DNA of 64,000 nt, from the NCBI GenBank assembly GCA_017940415.1, contig JAGAYR010000002.1, forward strand, positions 1 through 64,000. Reading direction: 5' to 3'. The notes under the pieces were generated by a model. That model saw only the letters and a program-made list of their open reading frames with translations, was not told where the DNA came from and did no database searches. Both the position numbers and the translations under genes were made by a program. Of the stretch, positions 18,345 to 27,921 are shown piece by piece; the stretch's first letter is position 1, and the number at the start of each line of letters is the position of its first letter. The DNA comes from Lachnospiraceae bacterium (lineage in GTDB: Bacteria > Bacillota > Clostridia > Lachnospirales > Lachnospiraceae).

Positions 18345-18902
18345 TTATTTATTCAGAAAAGTTTCTTTGAAGGGAGGCCATACTTTATCGCGCTCCGAGA
18401 AAATGAGCTCCATATCATCGGGAATGGGCCACTCAACTGCGATATCGGGATCGTTGTACATGATTCCGCCTTCATCTCCGGGGGTATAGAAATCACTTAC
18501 CTTGTAGCAGAATTCGGCATAGTCGGAAAGCACCACAAATCCGTGTGCAAATCCCTTGGGGACGAAGAACTGCTTTTTATTCTCCTCTGACAGGAGAACT
18601 CCGAACCACTTTCCGAAGGTCTTGGAACCCTTTCTGAGATCCACCGCAACGTCGAAAACCTCACCCTTGATAACTCTGACAAGTTTGTCCTGAGGGTGAT
18701 TTATCTGATAATGAAGTCCTCTTAAAACACCCTTAGTTGAGGCGGACTGATTGTCCTGAACGAAGGTTACGTCAACACCTGCTTCGGTGAAATCCTTCTG
18801 CTGATAGGTCTCCATGAAATATCCGCGATTGTCACCGTGAACTTCGGGAGTAAGAACAATAAGTCCTTCTATGTCGCATTTTTCAACGGTAAGTTTTCCC
18901 AT
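18345..18902 (-). CDS. rmlC: dTDP-4-dehydrorhamnose 3,5-epimerase
   Basis: RmlC converts dTDP-4-keto-6-deoxyglucose to dTDP-4-keto-rhamnose. The 185-residue cupin protein contains the substrate-binding and catalytic stretches GDNRGYFMETY, FVQDNQSASTKGVLRGLHYQ (catalytic His) and VPKGFAHGFVVLSD. Length is typical. It lies in a transcription unit running rmlB, rmlA, GH25, rmlC, wzm, wzt on the minus strand. The reductase RmlD that would finish dTDP-L-rhamnose is not in the window. Confidence 0.95.
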   Translation of the reverse strand: MGKLTVEKCDIEGLIVLTPEVHGDNRGYFMETYQQKDFTEAGVDVTFVQDNQSASTKGVLRGLHYQINHPQDKLVRVIKGEVFDVAVDLRKGSKTFGKWFGVLLSEENKKQFFVPKGFAHGFVVLSDYAEFCYKVSDFYTPGDEGGIMYNDPDIAVEWPIPDDMELIFSERDKVWPPFKETFLNK

Positions 18903-18919
18903 TTAAAAAACCTCTTTTC

Positions 18920-20200
18920 TTAGTAATAAAGTATATCGAAATCAACATTTCCTTCGATGCCGTCTATACGGCCTTTGGAAGTGTACTGCCACATGGAATA
19001 ATATCCGCCGTAGAGCGGTGTACTTCTGTACTCAGCGAGCCATATGTTGAATCTGTCAAGACGTGCAGCATTAATGTTATTGTTGAGCCAGTATCTGCAA
19101 GCATAAACGCCGCCCTGCACTCCCGCATTTTCAAGAGTTCTGCAGAAGGCTTCGCACACAAGGGTTCTGGTCTCCACATCAATCTGATCGCCTCTTCCGC
19201 CGTTCGAGCCTTCCACATCCAGATAAATGGGAAGAGTCAGGTCATAGCCTGCACACATCTCCATTACAGCAGATGCTTCTTCAACGGCTTCAGCTTCGTT
19301 AACCGCCTGTGTTACGAAATACACTCCGACGGATAGTCCCGCATTTATGGCACCCGATACATTGGCGTCAAAATTCTTGTCCTTAACTATGGCACCGGTT
19401 ACGGAACCTCTGTAGCCTGCTCTTACAATTACAAATTCGATTCCCGATTCTCTGACCTTGTCCCAGTCGATATCACCCTGCCAGCTTGATACATCAATGC
19501 CGGCTTTGTGATCGTTACCTCCGGGCTGAAGTGTTATGATCTCGGAATTATCCGAATCCTCCAAGGCATCCTCTTTATCCGCGGTATCTTCAAGTGCCGC
19601 GTTTATCTCATCCTCTGTTTTGATGAGAACGGAGATATCCTGAATAGGAATATATTCGATCTTCTCTTTAACCGTAACCCTTGTGGAATGAAGAGGAACT
19701 CTGTAGCCCTCGATCGGATCTAAGGTTACATCGTAATCACCCGCCGCAAGTGTTCCCGCATAGATGATCCCGTCCTGATCAAGATCTTTGTACCTGGTGG
19801 TAACATCCGAAGAGTCGGTAAGTTTAATGTTAAAAGGAACTCCCGTCACAAGTTCTCCGGCATCATTCAGGATAAGTACTCTCAAATCCTTCTCGACACT
19901 GGTCACCATAAGAGACAGGTTCCCCGATGTATCCATTGCCGCATCAAGTACCGCATTAGGCTCAGGATCAAAAAAGGTGGGATCGCTTAGAAATCCTCTC
20001 GGATTTCCTCCGATCAAATGTCCTTCAAGGGGCGTTCTTGCATCGCTGACGGGCATGGGAGGAGTCTCGGTGACGATGCCCTGAGACTGTCCCGAAGGCT
20101 TAGTCCACCCGTCATAAGTGCAAAGCAGTACTATCAGTACTATTAACAGTACCGCGCCCATACTTCCAAGAATTGTAAGTGTCCTGGACCTAGAGTCCAT
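18920..20200 (-). CDS. Membrane-anchored GH25 muramidase
   Basis: This 426-residue protein should cleave the peptidoglycan glycan chain outside the membrane. It has a short N-terminal tail, one membrane anchor (about residues 9-28), a linker, a Cna-B/SpaA-like beta domain (about 95-185) and a C-terminal GH25 domain (about 230-426). The GH25 acid residues are in place: Asp in [13 protein letters not shown] and Asp/Glu in [12 protein letters not shown]. The domain plan matches the larger GH25 protein at 22178-24631, so they are paralogues. The start overlaps the end of rmlA by 11 bp, placing a wall hydrolase in the same operon as sugar-nucleotide enzymes. Confidence 0.88.
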   Translation of the reverse strand: MDSRSRTLTILGSMGAVLLIVLIVLLCTYDGWTKPSGQSQGIVTETPPMPVSDARTPLEGHLIGGNPRGFLSDPTFFDPEPNAVLDAAMDTSGNLSLMVTSVEKDLRVLILNDAGELVTGVPFNIKLTDSSDVTTRYKDLDQDGIIYAGTLAAGDYDVTLDPIEGYRVPLHSTRVTVKEKIEYIPIQDISVLIKTEDEINAALEDTADKEDALEDSDNSEIITLQPGGNDHKAGIDVSSWQGDIDWDKVRESGIEFVIVRAGYRGSVTGAIVKDKNFDANVSGAINAGLSVGVYFVTQAVNEAEAVEEASAVMEMCAGYDLTLPIYLDVEGSNGGRGDQIDVETRTLVCEAFCRTLENAGVQGGVYACRYWLNNNINAARLDRFNIWLAEYRSTPLYGGYYSMWQYTSKGRIDGIEGNVDFDILYY

Positions 20201-21068
20201 TTGCCACCTCTACTAAGTATTTACCGTAAGCAGTTTTGATAAGGGGCTCTGAGAGCTTAAGGAGCTGCTCCTTGTCGATAAATCCTCTCTTATATGCGAT
20301 CTCCTCAATACAGGAGATGTAAAGTCCCTGGCGCTTCTGGAAAGCTGCTACGAAATCAGCGGCATCAAGAAGGCTGTCGTGGTTACCGGTATCGAGCCAT
20401 GCAAATCCTCTTCCGAGAGTCTCTACATGGAGGTTACCTCTGCTGAGATATTCATTGTTAACGGAAGTGATCTCAATCTCACCTCTTGCTGAAGGCTTAA
20501 CATTAGCTGCGATGTTTACGACATCGTTGTCATAAAAGTAAAGTCCGGGAACAGCGTAGTTGCTCTTGGGATTGGCGGGCTTTTCTTCAATAGAAATAGC
20601 CTTTCCGTTTTCATCGAATTCAACAACGCCATACTCTCTGGGATCTCTTACATAATATCCAAAGATGGTTGCGCCGGGTTCAGACTCTGTTCTCTCTGCA
20701 GCAGACTTAAGAACCTTGGAGAAGCTCTGTCCGTAGAAGATGTTATCTCCGAGGACAAGTGCAACCGCATCGTTTCCGATGAACTCTTTTCCTACTATGA
20801 ATGCATCGGCAAGTCCTCTGGGAGTCTCCTGAACCGCATATGTGAAATTCATTCCAAGCTGCTCACCTGTTCCGAAGAGCTCTTCGAATACGGGAAGATC
20901 TCTGGGAGTTGAGATGATGAGCACTTCTCTTATACCCGCAAGCATGAGGGTAGAGAGAGGATAATAGATCATGGGCTTGTCATAGACGGGCATGATCTGT
21001 TTTGAGATTGCTTTGGTCAGGGGATAAAGTCTGGTGCCGCTTCCGCCTGCTAATATAATTCCCTTCAT
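20190..21068 (-). CDS. rmlA: Glucose-1-phosphate thymidylyltransferase
   Basis: RmlA makes dTDP-glucose from glucose-1-phosphate and dTTP, the first step to dTDP-rhamnose. The 292-residue protein begins [17 protein letters not shown], the nucleotidyltransferase signature, and contains [26 protein letters not shown] and the late [16 protein letters not shown]. Length is typical. It lies 1 bp downstream of rmlB and overlaps the GH25 gene that follows. Confidence 0.96.
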   Translation of the reverse strand: MKGIILAGGSGTRLYPLTKAISKQIMPVYDKPMIYYPLSTLMLAGIREVLIISTPRDLPVFEELFGTGEQLGMNFTYAVQETPRGLADAFIVGKEFIGNDAVALVLGDNIFYGQSFSKVLKSAAERTESEPGATIFGYYVRDPREYGVVEFDENGKAISIEEKPANPKSNYAVPGLYFYDNDVVNIAANVKPSARGEIEITSVNNEYLSRGNLHVETLGRGFAWLDTGNHDSLLDAADFVAAFQKRQGLYISCIEEIAYKRGFIDKEQLLKLSEPLIKTAYGKYLVEVANGL

Positions 21069-21069
21069 A

Positions 21070-22164
21070 TCAGATCTCCTTCCTTGATCCGTACATGTTC
21101 TCGTAATACTTCTGATAATCGCCGCTGGTTACGTTCTCCATCCAGTCCTGGTTCTCGAAATACCACTTGATGGTCTTTCTGATACCTTCCTTGAACATGG
21201 TCTCGGGCTCCCAGCCTACCTCAGCCTTGATCTTATCGGGAGCGATGGCATATCTTCTGTCATGTCCCTTTCTGTCCTCTACATAAGTGATGAGGTCTTC
21301 GTTAATGTGAGCCTTTCTCTCATCGGAATCGGGAAGCTCTTCTCTGAGTACATCGAGGATGGTGTGAATGATCTCAAGGTTCTGCTTCTCGTTATGTCCG
21401 CCGATGTTGTAGGTCTCGAAAAGTCTGCCCTTTTCCTGAACCATGTCGATAGCCTTAGCGTGGTCCTCAACATAGAGCCAGTCACGGACGTTCTTACCGT
21501 CACCGTATACAGGAAGTTTCTTTCCCTTAAGAGCATTGTTGATCATAAGAGGGATGAGTTTTTCGGGGAACTGGTAAGGACCGTAGTTATTGGAGCAGTT
21601 GGTGATATTTGCAGGGAAATGATATGTATCCATATATGCCCTTACAAGCATATCGGAACTTGCCTTACTTGCGGAGTAAGGGCTGTGAGGGCTGTAAGGA
21701 GTTGTTTCATAGAAGAATGCGTTCTCATCCTCGGGAAGAGATCCGTATACTTCATCGGTGGATACGTGAAGGAACTTCTTTCCTTCGGGATAGGTTCCGT
21801 CTTCCTTCTCCCATGCATCTCTTGCACATGCGAGCATAATGCCGGTACCGAGCACGTTGGTACGGATAAAGGTCTCGGGATCTTTGATACTTCTGTCTAC
21901 GTGAGATTCAGCTGCGAAGTGCACAACGCGGTCGATATCATTCTCATCGAAGATCTTCTTGATGGCATCCTTATCGGTGATGTCAGCTCTGATGAAAGTG
22001 TAGTTGCTCTTTCCTTCAAGATCCTTGAGGTTCTCAAGGTTTCCCGCATAGGTGAGTACATCTACGTTGATGATACGGATATCATCGCCGTACTTTTTGA
22101 ACATGTAGTGAATGTAGTTGGAGCCGATGAATCCGGCGCCTCCGGTTACAAGATAAGTTTTCAT
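21070..22164 (-). CDS. rmlB: dTDP-glucose 4,6-dehydratase
   Basis: RmlB oxidises and dehydrates dTDP-glucose to the 4-keto-6-deoxy sugar, also the entry point for amino-deoxy sugars. The NAD-binding [10 protein letters not shown] lies at the N-terminus, the catalytic YSASKASSD near residue 165 and a [12 protein letters not shown] motif near 80. I place the start at 22164 because AAAGGAG lies just upstream. An in-frame extension to 22206 would overlap the GH25 gene and has no ribosome site. The product is 364 residues. Confidence 0.95.
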   Translation of the reverse strand: MKTYLVTGGAGFIGSNYIHYMFKKYGDDIRIINVDVLTYAGNLENLKDLEGKSNYTFIRADITDKDAIKKIFDENDIDRVVHFAAESHVDRSIKDPETFIRTNVLGTGIMLACARDAWEKEDGTYPEGKKFLHVSTDEVYGSLPEDENAFFYETTPYSPHSPYSASKASSDMLVRAYMDTYHFPANITNCSNNYGPYQFPEKLIPLMINNALKGKKLPVYGDGKNVRDWLYVEDHAKAIDMVQEKGRLFETYNIGGHNEKQNLEIIHTILDVLREELPDSDERKAHINEDLITYVEDRKGHDRRYAIAPDKIKAEVGWEPETMFKEGIRKTIKWYFENQDWMENVTSGDYQKYYENMYGSRKEI

Positions 22165-22177
22165 ATTTTTTCTCCTT

Positions 22178-24631
22178 TTATGAATACCACAAGTTAAGAT
22201 CGACACTTCCGTTTATTCCGGGAAGTGTTCCTTTGTCGGTGTATTGCCAACATGTGTATCTGCCGGTGTATCCGCAGACCGATGAATAATGTGCAACCCA
22301 GATGACGTAATTGCCGAAGGCTGAGGTGTCCATCTTGGAATTAAGCCATGTCTTATTGGCATATATTCCGGCGGTGTATCCCGCACTTCTGATGGTCTCG
22401 CAGAAGGCCGTTATTACTGCCGTTCTGGTTGTTTTATCTATCGTATCACCTCGTCCGCCGCTCGGTTCCACATCCAGGAAGATCGGCATGTCGAGGGAAT
22501 AACCTCTAACGCGGTCGAGTACCATTGATGCTTCGTAAACCGCTTCAACATCGTTAATTGCCTGAGTTACGAAATATACTCCGACTTTCAGGCCCGCAGC
22601 CTTGGCTCCCTGGATGTTTGTGGCAAACATCGCATCGTCTATGAGAGCTCCCGCGCTTGATCCTCTGTATCCTACTCTTATTATTACAAACTCTACGCCT
22701 GCTGCCTTGACAGCATTCCAGTCAACTACACCGTTCCATTTCGAAACGTCGATTCCCAGAACTCCTGACGCAGATGTCAGTTTTCCGTCTGCCGCAAACT
22801 GATATGTTACTCCGTTTATGACCTGGGTTCCGGTGACGGGCTTTCCGTCTTTGTCATAGTAATAGGTGCTTCCGCCTATTTCCTGCCATCCGGTATATTT
22901 CGTTCCGCTTACTATATAGAACTTATCAAAGTTTGCGTAATCGGCATTGGTGGCTTTTCTGAAAGCGTTATTCTCGAAGACATATACTTCGTTGCCGGAC
23001 TTATCTTTGAGCTGGGCGGTCATATCAACCGTTGAACCGTTGCCTGATACATCAGTATCTACTCCGGCACTCGCTCCCGGATCTGCGATGGTGTCTTTGA
23101 CAATTTCCGAATAATCAGTGGATTCGGATGAAGCAACGGACTCCGTGGTATCCGTCATGTTCTGCTGATCCGTATTTCCGCGGCTTGCTGTATCCTCAGC
23201 GGTCTCATTGACCTGATTGGCTTCTTTGACTTCGCCCTGTACGTCAACAACCGCGTATTCGATGGTGTTCTTAACGGTCACGCTCTTATCCGCGGGCCAT
23301 GTATAACCCTGATAAGAATCTCCTTCTATCGCCTCCACATGGACTGTGTATTTGCCTTCCGTGATGGAGGATTTATATATGATGCCGTCCTTATCATCAT
23401 CGGACCAGGTAAGCGCTTTGCCCGACGGATCGGTTACGGTAACTTTAAATGCTACGTTCGGTATGAGCTTACCGGTTTCGTTATTGATGAATCTGATCTT
23501 CAGATCCGCCTTGACGGTTATAAGCTCAATGGAGACATTGGTTCGGGTTATGATCTCGGTTTCTTCATAATCATGGGATGTATCCGCTACGGTATCATCC
23601 GGTGTGGCCAGATTCGTCTTCCTGGCATCAAGCGCAAGCCTTAATCCGTTTCCGCCGATCATCTCGATGTTGGTAAGTTCGGATCCCGAACCAACCATCT
23701 GCTCCGAGTAAGGAAGCCTGACTCCGCTCGGAGTGGTGATGTACTCAATTTCAGCGACTGTGCTTTGTCTGTGGAAGATCTTATCCTTAAGAGCAAATAC
23801 ACCGACCGCCGCCAGAAGAATACATGCCGCAGCGATGATTATTATCTTAACTACGTTGCCCTTCTTACGTTTGTCCTCGAATTTCTGATCGTAGGACTTG
23901 TCCAGATCTATGTATTCGTCGTCTTCCAGATGTTCACCCTTAGCGGGAAGGATTTCCTCATAGTCATCATATTCACTGTCAGCGGAATATGACTCAGAAT
24001 CCTCATCGTAATAATCTCTGTCCTCAGAGTAATCTTCATAATCATCTGAATATTCCGAATTATCAGCGACAAATTCTTCAGGATATTCCTGTTCTTCTAC
24101 AGTACGTAATGACTCGTTTTCTGAATAATCTTGTTCTGCACCTGAAGGCTCAAGTTCATCTTCATAGTACTCTTGCTCTTCCGTGAGCTCGGATTCTTCC
24201 TCATAATACTCGTCTTCTTCAACAGAATCAGAATCTTCTTCGTAGTACTCTTCTTCGCTCAGAGTCTCCGGTTCCTCGTCGTAATACTCCCGCTCGTCTG
24301 CTATTTCTCTAACAGCCTCATAATCTATGGAAGCCGTGTCGTAATCCAGATGACTTAATGTCTCAAGAGAAGCAGTATCGAAGGAAGCGGTGTTGTATTC
24401 GGAATCGTAATCCTCATCCGCATCGAAGTAATCCCTGTCGTCTTCATAACCCTCGTACTCTTCCTCGGAATAATCATCTTCGTAGTATTCTTCAGACTCT
24501 TCGAAGTCTATGGAAGCCGTATCATAACCGGGTTCTTCGTAATACTCGTCCTCTTCTCTGAACGCGTCAAAATCGGAGTCTGCAGACTCCGCCCTTAGTC
24601 TTTTATCTCTGTTAATAAACTTAAAACCCAT
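22178..24631 (-). CDS. Large membrane-anchored GH25 muramidase with acidic Tyr-rich cytoplasmic domain
   Basis: This roughly 817-residue protein has an unusual plan. About 250 N-terminal residues are extremely acidic and tyrosine-rich, with many EEYYEE-like runs and a repeated DTASID motif. A membrane anchor follows (VVKIIIIAAACILLAAVGVFAL), then a Cna-B/SpaA-like beta domain, a Ser/Thr/Asp-rich linker, a cell-wall-binding-like repeat (GWQEIGGSTYYYDKDGKPVT) and a GH25 lysozyme domain over the last 200 residues. The GH25 acids are present (GIDVSKWNG, IFLDVEPSGG). The polar head should stay in the cytoplasm and the enzyme act on the wall. The ATG at 24631 has no ribosome site, but a promoter -10 box ends 10 bp upstream. 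The gene is 13 bp upstream of rmlB and probably heads that operon. Confidence 0.85.
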   Translation of the reverse strand: MGFKFINRDKRLRAESADSDFDAFREEDEYYEEPGYDTASIDFEESEEYYEDDYSEEEYEGYEDDRDYFDADEDYDSEYNTASFDTASLETLSHLDYDTASIDYEAVREIADEREYYDEEPETLSEEEYYEEDSDSVEEDEYYEEESELTEEQEYYEDELEPSGAEQDYSENESLRTVEEQEYPEEFVADNSEYSDDYEDYSEDRDYYDEDSESYSADSEYDDYEEILPAKGEHLEDDEYIDLDKSYDQKFEDKRKKGNVVKIIIIAAACILLAAVGVFALKDKIFHRQSTVAEIEYITTPSGVRLPYSEQMVGSGSELTNIEMIGGNGLRLALDARKTNLATPDDTVADTSHDYEETEIITRTNVSIELITVKADLKIRFINNETGKLIPNVAFKVTVTDPSGKALTWSDDDKDGIIYKSSITEGKYTVHVEAIEGDSYQGYTWPADKSVTVKNTIEYAVVDVQGEVKEANQVNETAEDTASRGNTDQQNMTDTTESVASSESTDYSEIVKDTIADPGASAGVDTDVSGNGSTVDMTAQLKDKSGNEVYVFENNAFRKATNADYANFDKFYIVSGTKYTGWQEIGGSTYYYDKDGKPVTGTQVINGVTYQFAADGKLTSASGVLGIDVSKWNGVVDWNAVKAAGVEFVIIRVGYRGSSAGALIDDAMFATNIQGAKAAGLKVGVYFVTQAINDVEAVYEASMVLDRVRGYSLDMPIFLDVEPSGGRGDTIDKTTRTAVITAFCETIRSAGYTAGIYANKTWLNSKMDTSAFGNYVIWVAHYSSVCGYTGRYTCWQYTDKGTLPGINGSVDLNLWYS

Positions 24632-24641
24632 AATCTGTAAA

Positions 24642-24670
24642 ATTATACCATTTTTCCGCACATTTCACAA
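24642..24670 (-). promoter_or_regulatory. Promoter of the GH25-rml operon, -10 box next to the ATG
   Basis: A TATAAT -10 box (24642-24647) with an extended TGG just upstream is 17 bp from a TTGTGA -35 box (24665-24670) on the minus strand. Only 10 bp lie between the -10 box and the ATG at 24631. Transcription should start within a few bases of the ATG, giving a leaderless mRNA. Confidence 0.65.
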
Positions 24671-24706
24671 CAAAACAGCAATTTTTGATGCATTTTTGAC
24701 AAAAGC

Positions 24707-25459
24707 CTACACAGATGTGCTTACAACGGTATTTTTATAGATGATAAAGCCGTCTATTCGGGCATATTCTTCGTAATTTACCGGAAGCTCTTCAAATTCC
24801 TCCCCGGGTCTTACGATTATGTAATGGACCTCCCTAACGGTACCGAGGGTTCCTATAAGTTCGGTATCCCTTGCGATCATCGCATCCCTGAAATCATTCT
24901 CCTCGGCATAGATGCCCATGAGGTACTGTCTTCCGTAGGCAAGGCAGATGCAGGGATCGTACTGTCTTACAAACTGCATCAGTTCTTCAGGCATTGCGGC
25001 TCTTACTTCTCTTCCGTCCACGTGAATGGTATCGCAGATATCAACCACAACCTGAGGCATGTGATATACATTCTCCGCATCCACCATATGAACGCTTGTG
25101 TACATAAGTTTTCCCGCAAATGCCAGGAAAAGTGCAAGGGCTATTGAAGCTAGTGTTTTCTTTTTACCCGATTTAATGCCCGTCAGGTACGAAACCGATG
25201 CATAGGCGATGACGGGAGTCACGGGTATAAGCCAGAGCAATCTGTAATATGTCACATCCTCCGAAACCTTGCCGTAGAACTTGTAGGTCAAGGGGCAGAG
25301 GAATACGATGATGACTACAAGGGGCATGTAGATAAAGACGCACCTTTTCACCTTATCCCGCTCGGTGAAGGCAAGATAAGCAAGGCACAGCAGGAAGACC
25401 ACTGTGACGAAGCCGGTACCCATATAGCTTTTTATGACTGACATTATGGTTCCAAGCAT
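24707..25459 (-). CDS. Membrane protein of unknown function
   Basis: About 250 residues. The first 120 contain four hydrophobic segments. The remaining 130 are a soluble region with a WLIP...VTPVIAYASVSY link and stretches such as CICLAYGRQYLMGIYAEENDF and VHYIIVRPGEEFEELP. I do not recognise a catalytic motif. It follows directly on the stop codon of the membrane protein upstream, with a GAGG site embedded in that gene's end. The two may be parts of what in relatives is a single GT-C-like membrane protein (the family annotated DUF6077 comes to mind, from memory only). A role in surface glycan assembly is inferred from position. I chose the ATG at 25459 over the preceding GTG. Confidence 0.6.
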   Translation of the reverse strand: MLGTIMSVIKSYMGTGFVTVVFLLCLAYLAFTERDKVKRCVFIYMPLVVIIVFLCPLTYKFYGKVSEDVTYYRLLWLIPVTPVIAYASVSYLTGIKSGKKKTLASIALALFLAFAGKLMYTSVHMVDAENVYHMPQVVVDICDTIHVDGREVRAAMPEELMQFVRQYDPCICLAYGRQYLMGIYAEENDFRDAMIARDTELIGTLGTVREVHYIIVRPGEEFEELPVNYEEYARIDGFIIYKNTVVSTSV

Positions 25460-25462
25460 CAC

Positions 25463-26521
25463 TTACCTCATTACAAAATATAGAACCGGGAATATCAGGC
25501 AGGGCATGCTGCACACTGCCATCAAAAACGGATACTTAAATTTCCTGTATGTAAGGAACATGCAAAGGCTTCCTGTAAGTACCAGGCTCACACATAAAAC
25601 TCCGCCTAAGGTAGAGCCCAGTGACCCGGCTAATCCTGTGAGAAATACCATAAGGAGTCTTACAGGATGAACTTTCTTACGGTCGTTAAACTCTCTTATG
25701 ATCCCGTAGATCAGGAAGAACATAAAGGGAAGAACGAAGGATGCAAGAGCTGCCTTTCCCTGTCTTGATCTTGCCAGAAGGAAGTTCTCGGGAGTATGGA
25801 TGGAATAATCTCCGAACATGATAAGGACAAGTGTCAGGAACATGAAGAGCCCGCGCTTCTTACCGTCTTCTTTAAAGAGATATCCCGAGAGCATATATAT
25901 AACGGATGCAGTTAAAAGGATCATGCACCAGGGCATGAAAGAATGAGCTACAGCCGCAACCTTTATCCCGGACAGTTTGGATATAAACGCGATCCACATA
26001 GGGAAGGGTGCGAAGAGATATCTGTAGGGGGACAGGATGGGATCTCCCGTGTAAGGCTCTTTCTTATACATGGAATCGGAGTTCACTCCCTCCGCAGCCG
26101 CAGCCACGTAGTAGGAATCGTCTCCGTCATAATATGCCTTGATAAATGACATCACTATCAATATTCCCAGAACCACGAGTGCAGCGATGCCCCACATTCC
26201 GGGTGATGAGAATTTAGTTTTAAGAGTTTTGAGAAGATCCTTCCTGTATCTGGTAAGGTTCAAGGCGATAAGTGCAATAACAACTACAGCAAGCAGAGCT
26301 CCGAAAAGTATTGCTGCCTTACTGAACCTGTAGTCTTTAAGTATTGCAAATACAAACACAGGCTGGAACAGGGCATAGATGATTATCTGCCCATAGACAA
26401 AAGACTGTGTGAGAAGATCAAGTTTCGATCTGATCTCACCCAGAGAAAGTGTAACTGCAAGTCCCGTAACAATAGGGAGCAGGAGCTCTATTAATATTGT
26501 GATAAGTATTCCAAGTATCAT
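25463..26521 (-). CDS. Polytopic membrane protein, possibly GT-C-like
   Basis: About 352 residues with nine to ten hydrophobic segments and a loop around residues 145-180 containing YYDGDDSYYVAAAAEG, the kind of acidic loop seen near the first helices of GT-C glycosyltransferases. No family is certain. An in-frame extension to 26569 exists, but its extra 16 residues are encoded inside a palindromic repeat that is read in another frame by the gene upstream. I therefore prefer the ATG at 26521, although neither start has a clear ribosome site. Coupling to the upstream stop codon (26527-26529) is likely. Confidence 0.6.
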   Translation of the reverse strand: MILGILITILIELLLPIVTGLAVTLSLGEIRSKLDLLTQSFVYGQIIIYALFQPVFVFAILKDYRFSKAAILFGALLAVVVIALIALNLTRYRKDLLKTLKTKFSSPGMWGIAALVVLGILIVMSFIKAYYDGDDSYYVAAAAEGVNSDSMYKKEPYTGDPILSPYRYLFAPFPMWIAFISKLSGIKVAAVAHSFMPWCMILLTASVIYMLSGYLFKEDGKKRGLFMFLTLVLIMFGDYSIHTPENFLLARSRQGKAALASFVLPFMFFLIYGIIREFNDRKKVHPVRLLMVFLTGLAGSLGSTLGGVLCVSLVLTGSLCMFLTYRKFKYPFLMAVCSMPCLIFPVLYFVMR

Positions 26522-26526
26522 ATTTA

Positions 26527-27921
26527 TTAAGATGACAGTGGGGACGCTGCTATTGTCATCCAAAGGCATGTCACGAACACCACTTTTCTGTGATCGAACA
26601 TATTACATCCGAGGAATGTATAGCAAACTGCCATGCAAAAGATCATTAATGCAGCAGGCAGAGCAAGTATTATCTTATTTCTTCTCAAATTCTTATCCGC
26701 TTTCACAAATCTGCAAGCAACCACCGCAAGACCGATAAGAGCAAATAAAGTCATGAGAATACTGAAATATCTTAGATACACCTTGGTAAGCTTCGGGGTA
26801 TGCTGCTTCATTACATCGTAGTTACCTGAGGCAAATCCGGAATCTTCTGTTCCGCACAAAACTATCTCGGTCTTCAAGGGAGCAAAGATATATCCCGCCA
26901 TATCCAAAATGGCCTCTTTAGCGATATGGTTCCTGTTTCCGGCAAATGACCGCTTCGCCCAGGTGTAGAAAAGCTCGGTGGTCTTCTCACTTCCGTATAT
27001 GCTCTCTGCATACTCGGTAAACTCGCTTCTTACAAGTCCGGGGTCGTTCATGATGTGAGTCATCATGTCCTCATCCGTAAACTCGGTAAGATAATCCGCC
27101 CAGCGGTATTTATCCCTGAAATTTTCAGTCCATGCTACTCTGTAATAAAGAGACCTCTTAATGCCGTCAATGGCAGATATTCTCTCACCGTCTCTGAAGA
27201 GGGAATCGCTCATGCAGATGATACCGGTGAAGGCAAGAGCCACGATCACAGGCCACACAAGTGCGGGCACTCCGGACTTTGCTTTGATAAATCTCTTCAG
27301 GATCGTTATTACAAGAGCAATCACAGGGATGGATGCGATGACTATAAACTCTTTCCTGGTAAGTGCAGTAAGGAGCCAGAAAAGTGAAGTTACGCTTACA
27401 TCTCTCAAAGCTCTCTCAAGTCCGAGGGGCTTCTCCGCGCTCTTCCACTCCCTCGCAAATCTTATCTGGAAAGAGACAAGAAGGCATAAGAATGAAGATA
27501 TAAAAGAATATTCCAAAACAGCCAGATGTACCTGCATGGCAAAGGGATTTGTCACCACCGCCAGAGCAAAGAACGCATTCTCAGATTTACTTTCTATTCC
27601 GAATACGTTCTTTCCAAACACAGACCATGCTGCAAATGCCAGCACGATCTGTATCAGGTACATCACATGGTAGAACCTTATTACTCCGTAAGCGGTAAGC
27701 GCTCTTATAACGATCAGAAGAGCGGGATAGATTATCCCCGTATCACCCTTCAGATACAGGGTTCCGGACATCGTAACAAGCTCTGCGGTATCCGGAAAAT
27801 TCTGAAGAGTGCTGCAGTTAAGAAATCCCCACACCAATCCCGTAAGGATCTGTGCGGACACAAATACCAAAACCGCTGCTTTTAAAAAGCGGCTTATTTT
27901 GTTCGGAGCGTTATCATGCAT
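26527..27921 (-). CDS. Polytopic membrane protein, possibly a glycosyltransferase (GT-C-like)
   Basis: This 464-residue protein has about ten membrane segments. A polar, charged loop near residues 255-345 (EFTDEDMMTHIMNDPGL, the YGSEKTTELFYTWAKRSF region) would sit on one face of the membrane, and a TRKEFIVIAS motif lies near 195. An extracytoplasmic loop near residue 40 contains FPDTAELVTMSG, resembling the acidic loop of lipid-linked-sugar transferases. I do not recognise an exact family. The last ten residues (MTIAASPLSS) and the stop codon are encoded by a palindromic repeat, so the original C-terminus was probably different. The start overlaps the rffA gene end by 8 bp. Confidence 0.6.
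   Translation of the reverse strand: MHDNAPNKISRFLKAAVLVFVSAQILTGLVWGFLNCSTLQNFPDTAELVTMSGTLYLKGDTGIIYPALLIVIRALTAYGVIRFYHVMYLIQIVLAFAAWSVFGKNVFGIESKSENAFFALAVVTNPFAMQVHLAVLEYSFISSFLCLLVSFQIRFAREWKSAEKPLGLERALRDVSVTSLFWLLTALTRKEFIVIASIPVIALVITILKRFIKAKSGVPALVWPVIVALAFTGIICMSDSLFRDGERISAIDGIKRSLYYRVAWTENFRDKYRWADYLTEFTDEDMMTHIMNDPGLVRSEFTEYAESIYGSEKTTELFYTWAKRSFAGNRNHIAKEAILDMAGYIFAPLKTEIVLCGTEDSGFASGNYDVMKQHTPKLTKVYLRYFSILMTLFALIGLAVVACRFVKADKNLRRNKIILALPAALMIFCMAVCYTFLGCNMFDHRKVVFVTCLWMTIAASPLSS
26532..26563. repeat. Palindromic repeat inside the junction of two coding frames
   Basis: The plus strand reads GATGACAGTGGGGACGCTGC followed by TATTGTCATCC, with TGACA / TGTCA ends. It is a single unit of the GGGGACGC family. 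On the minus strand it supplies the last codons and, just beyond, the stop of the 26527-27921 gene. In a second frame it is open through a possible upstream start of the next gene. Confidence 0.75.
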
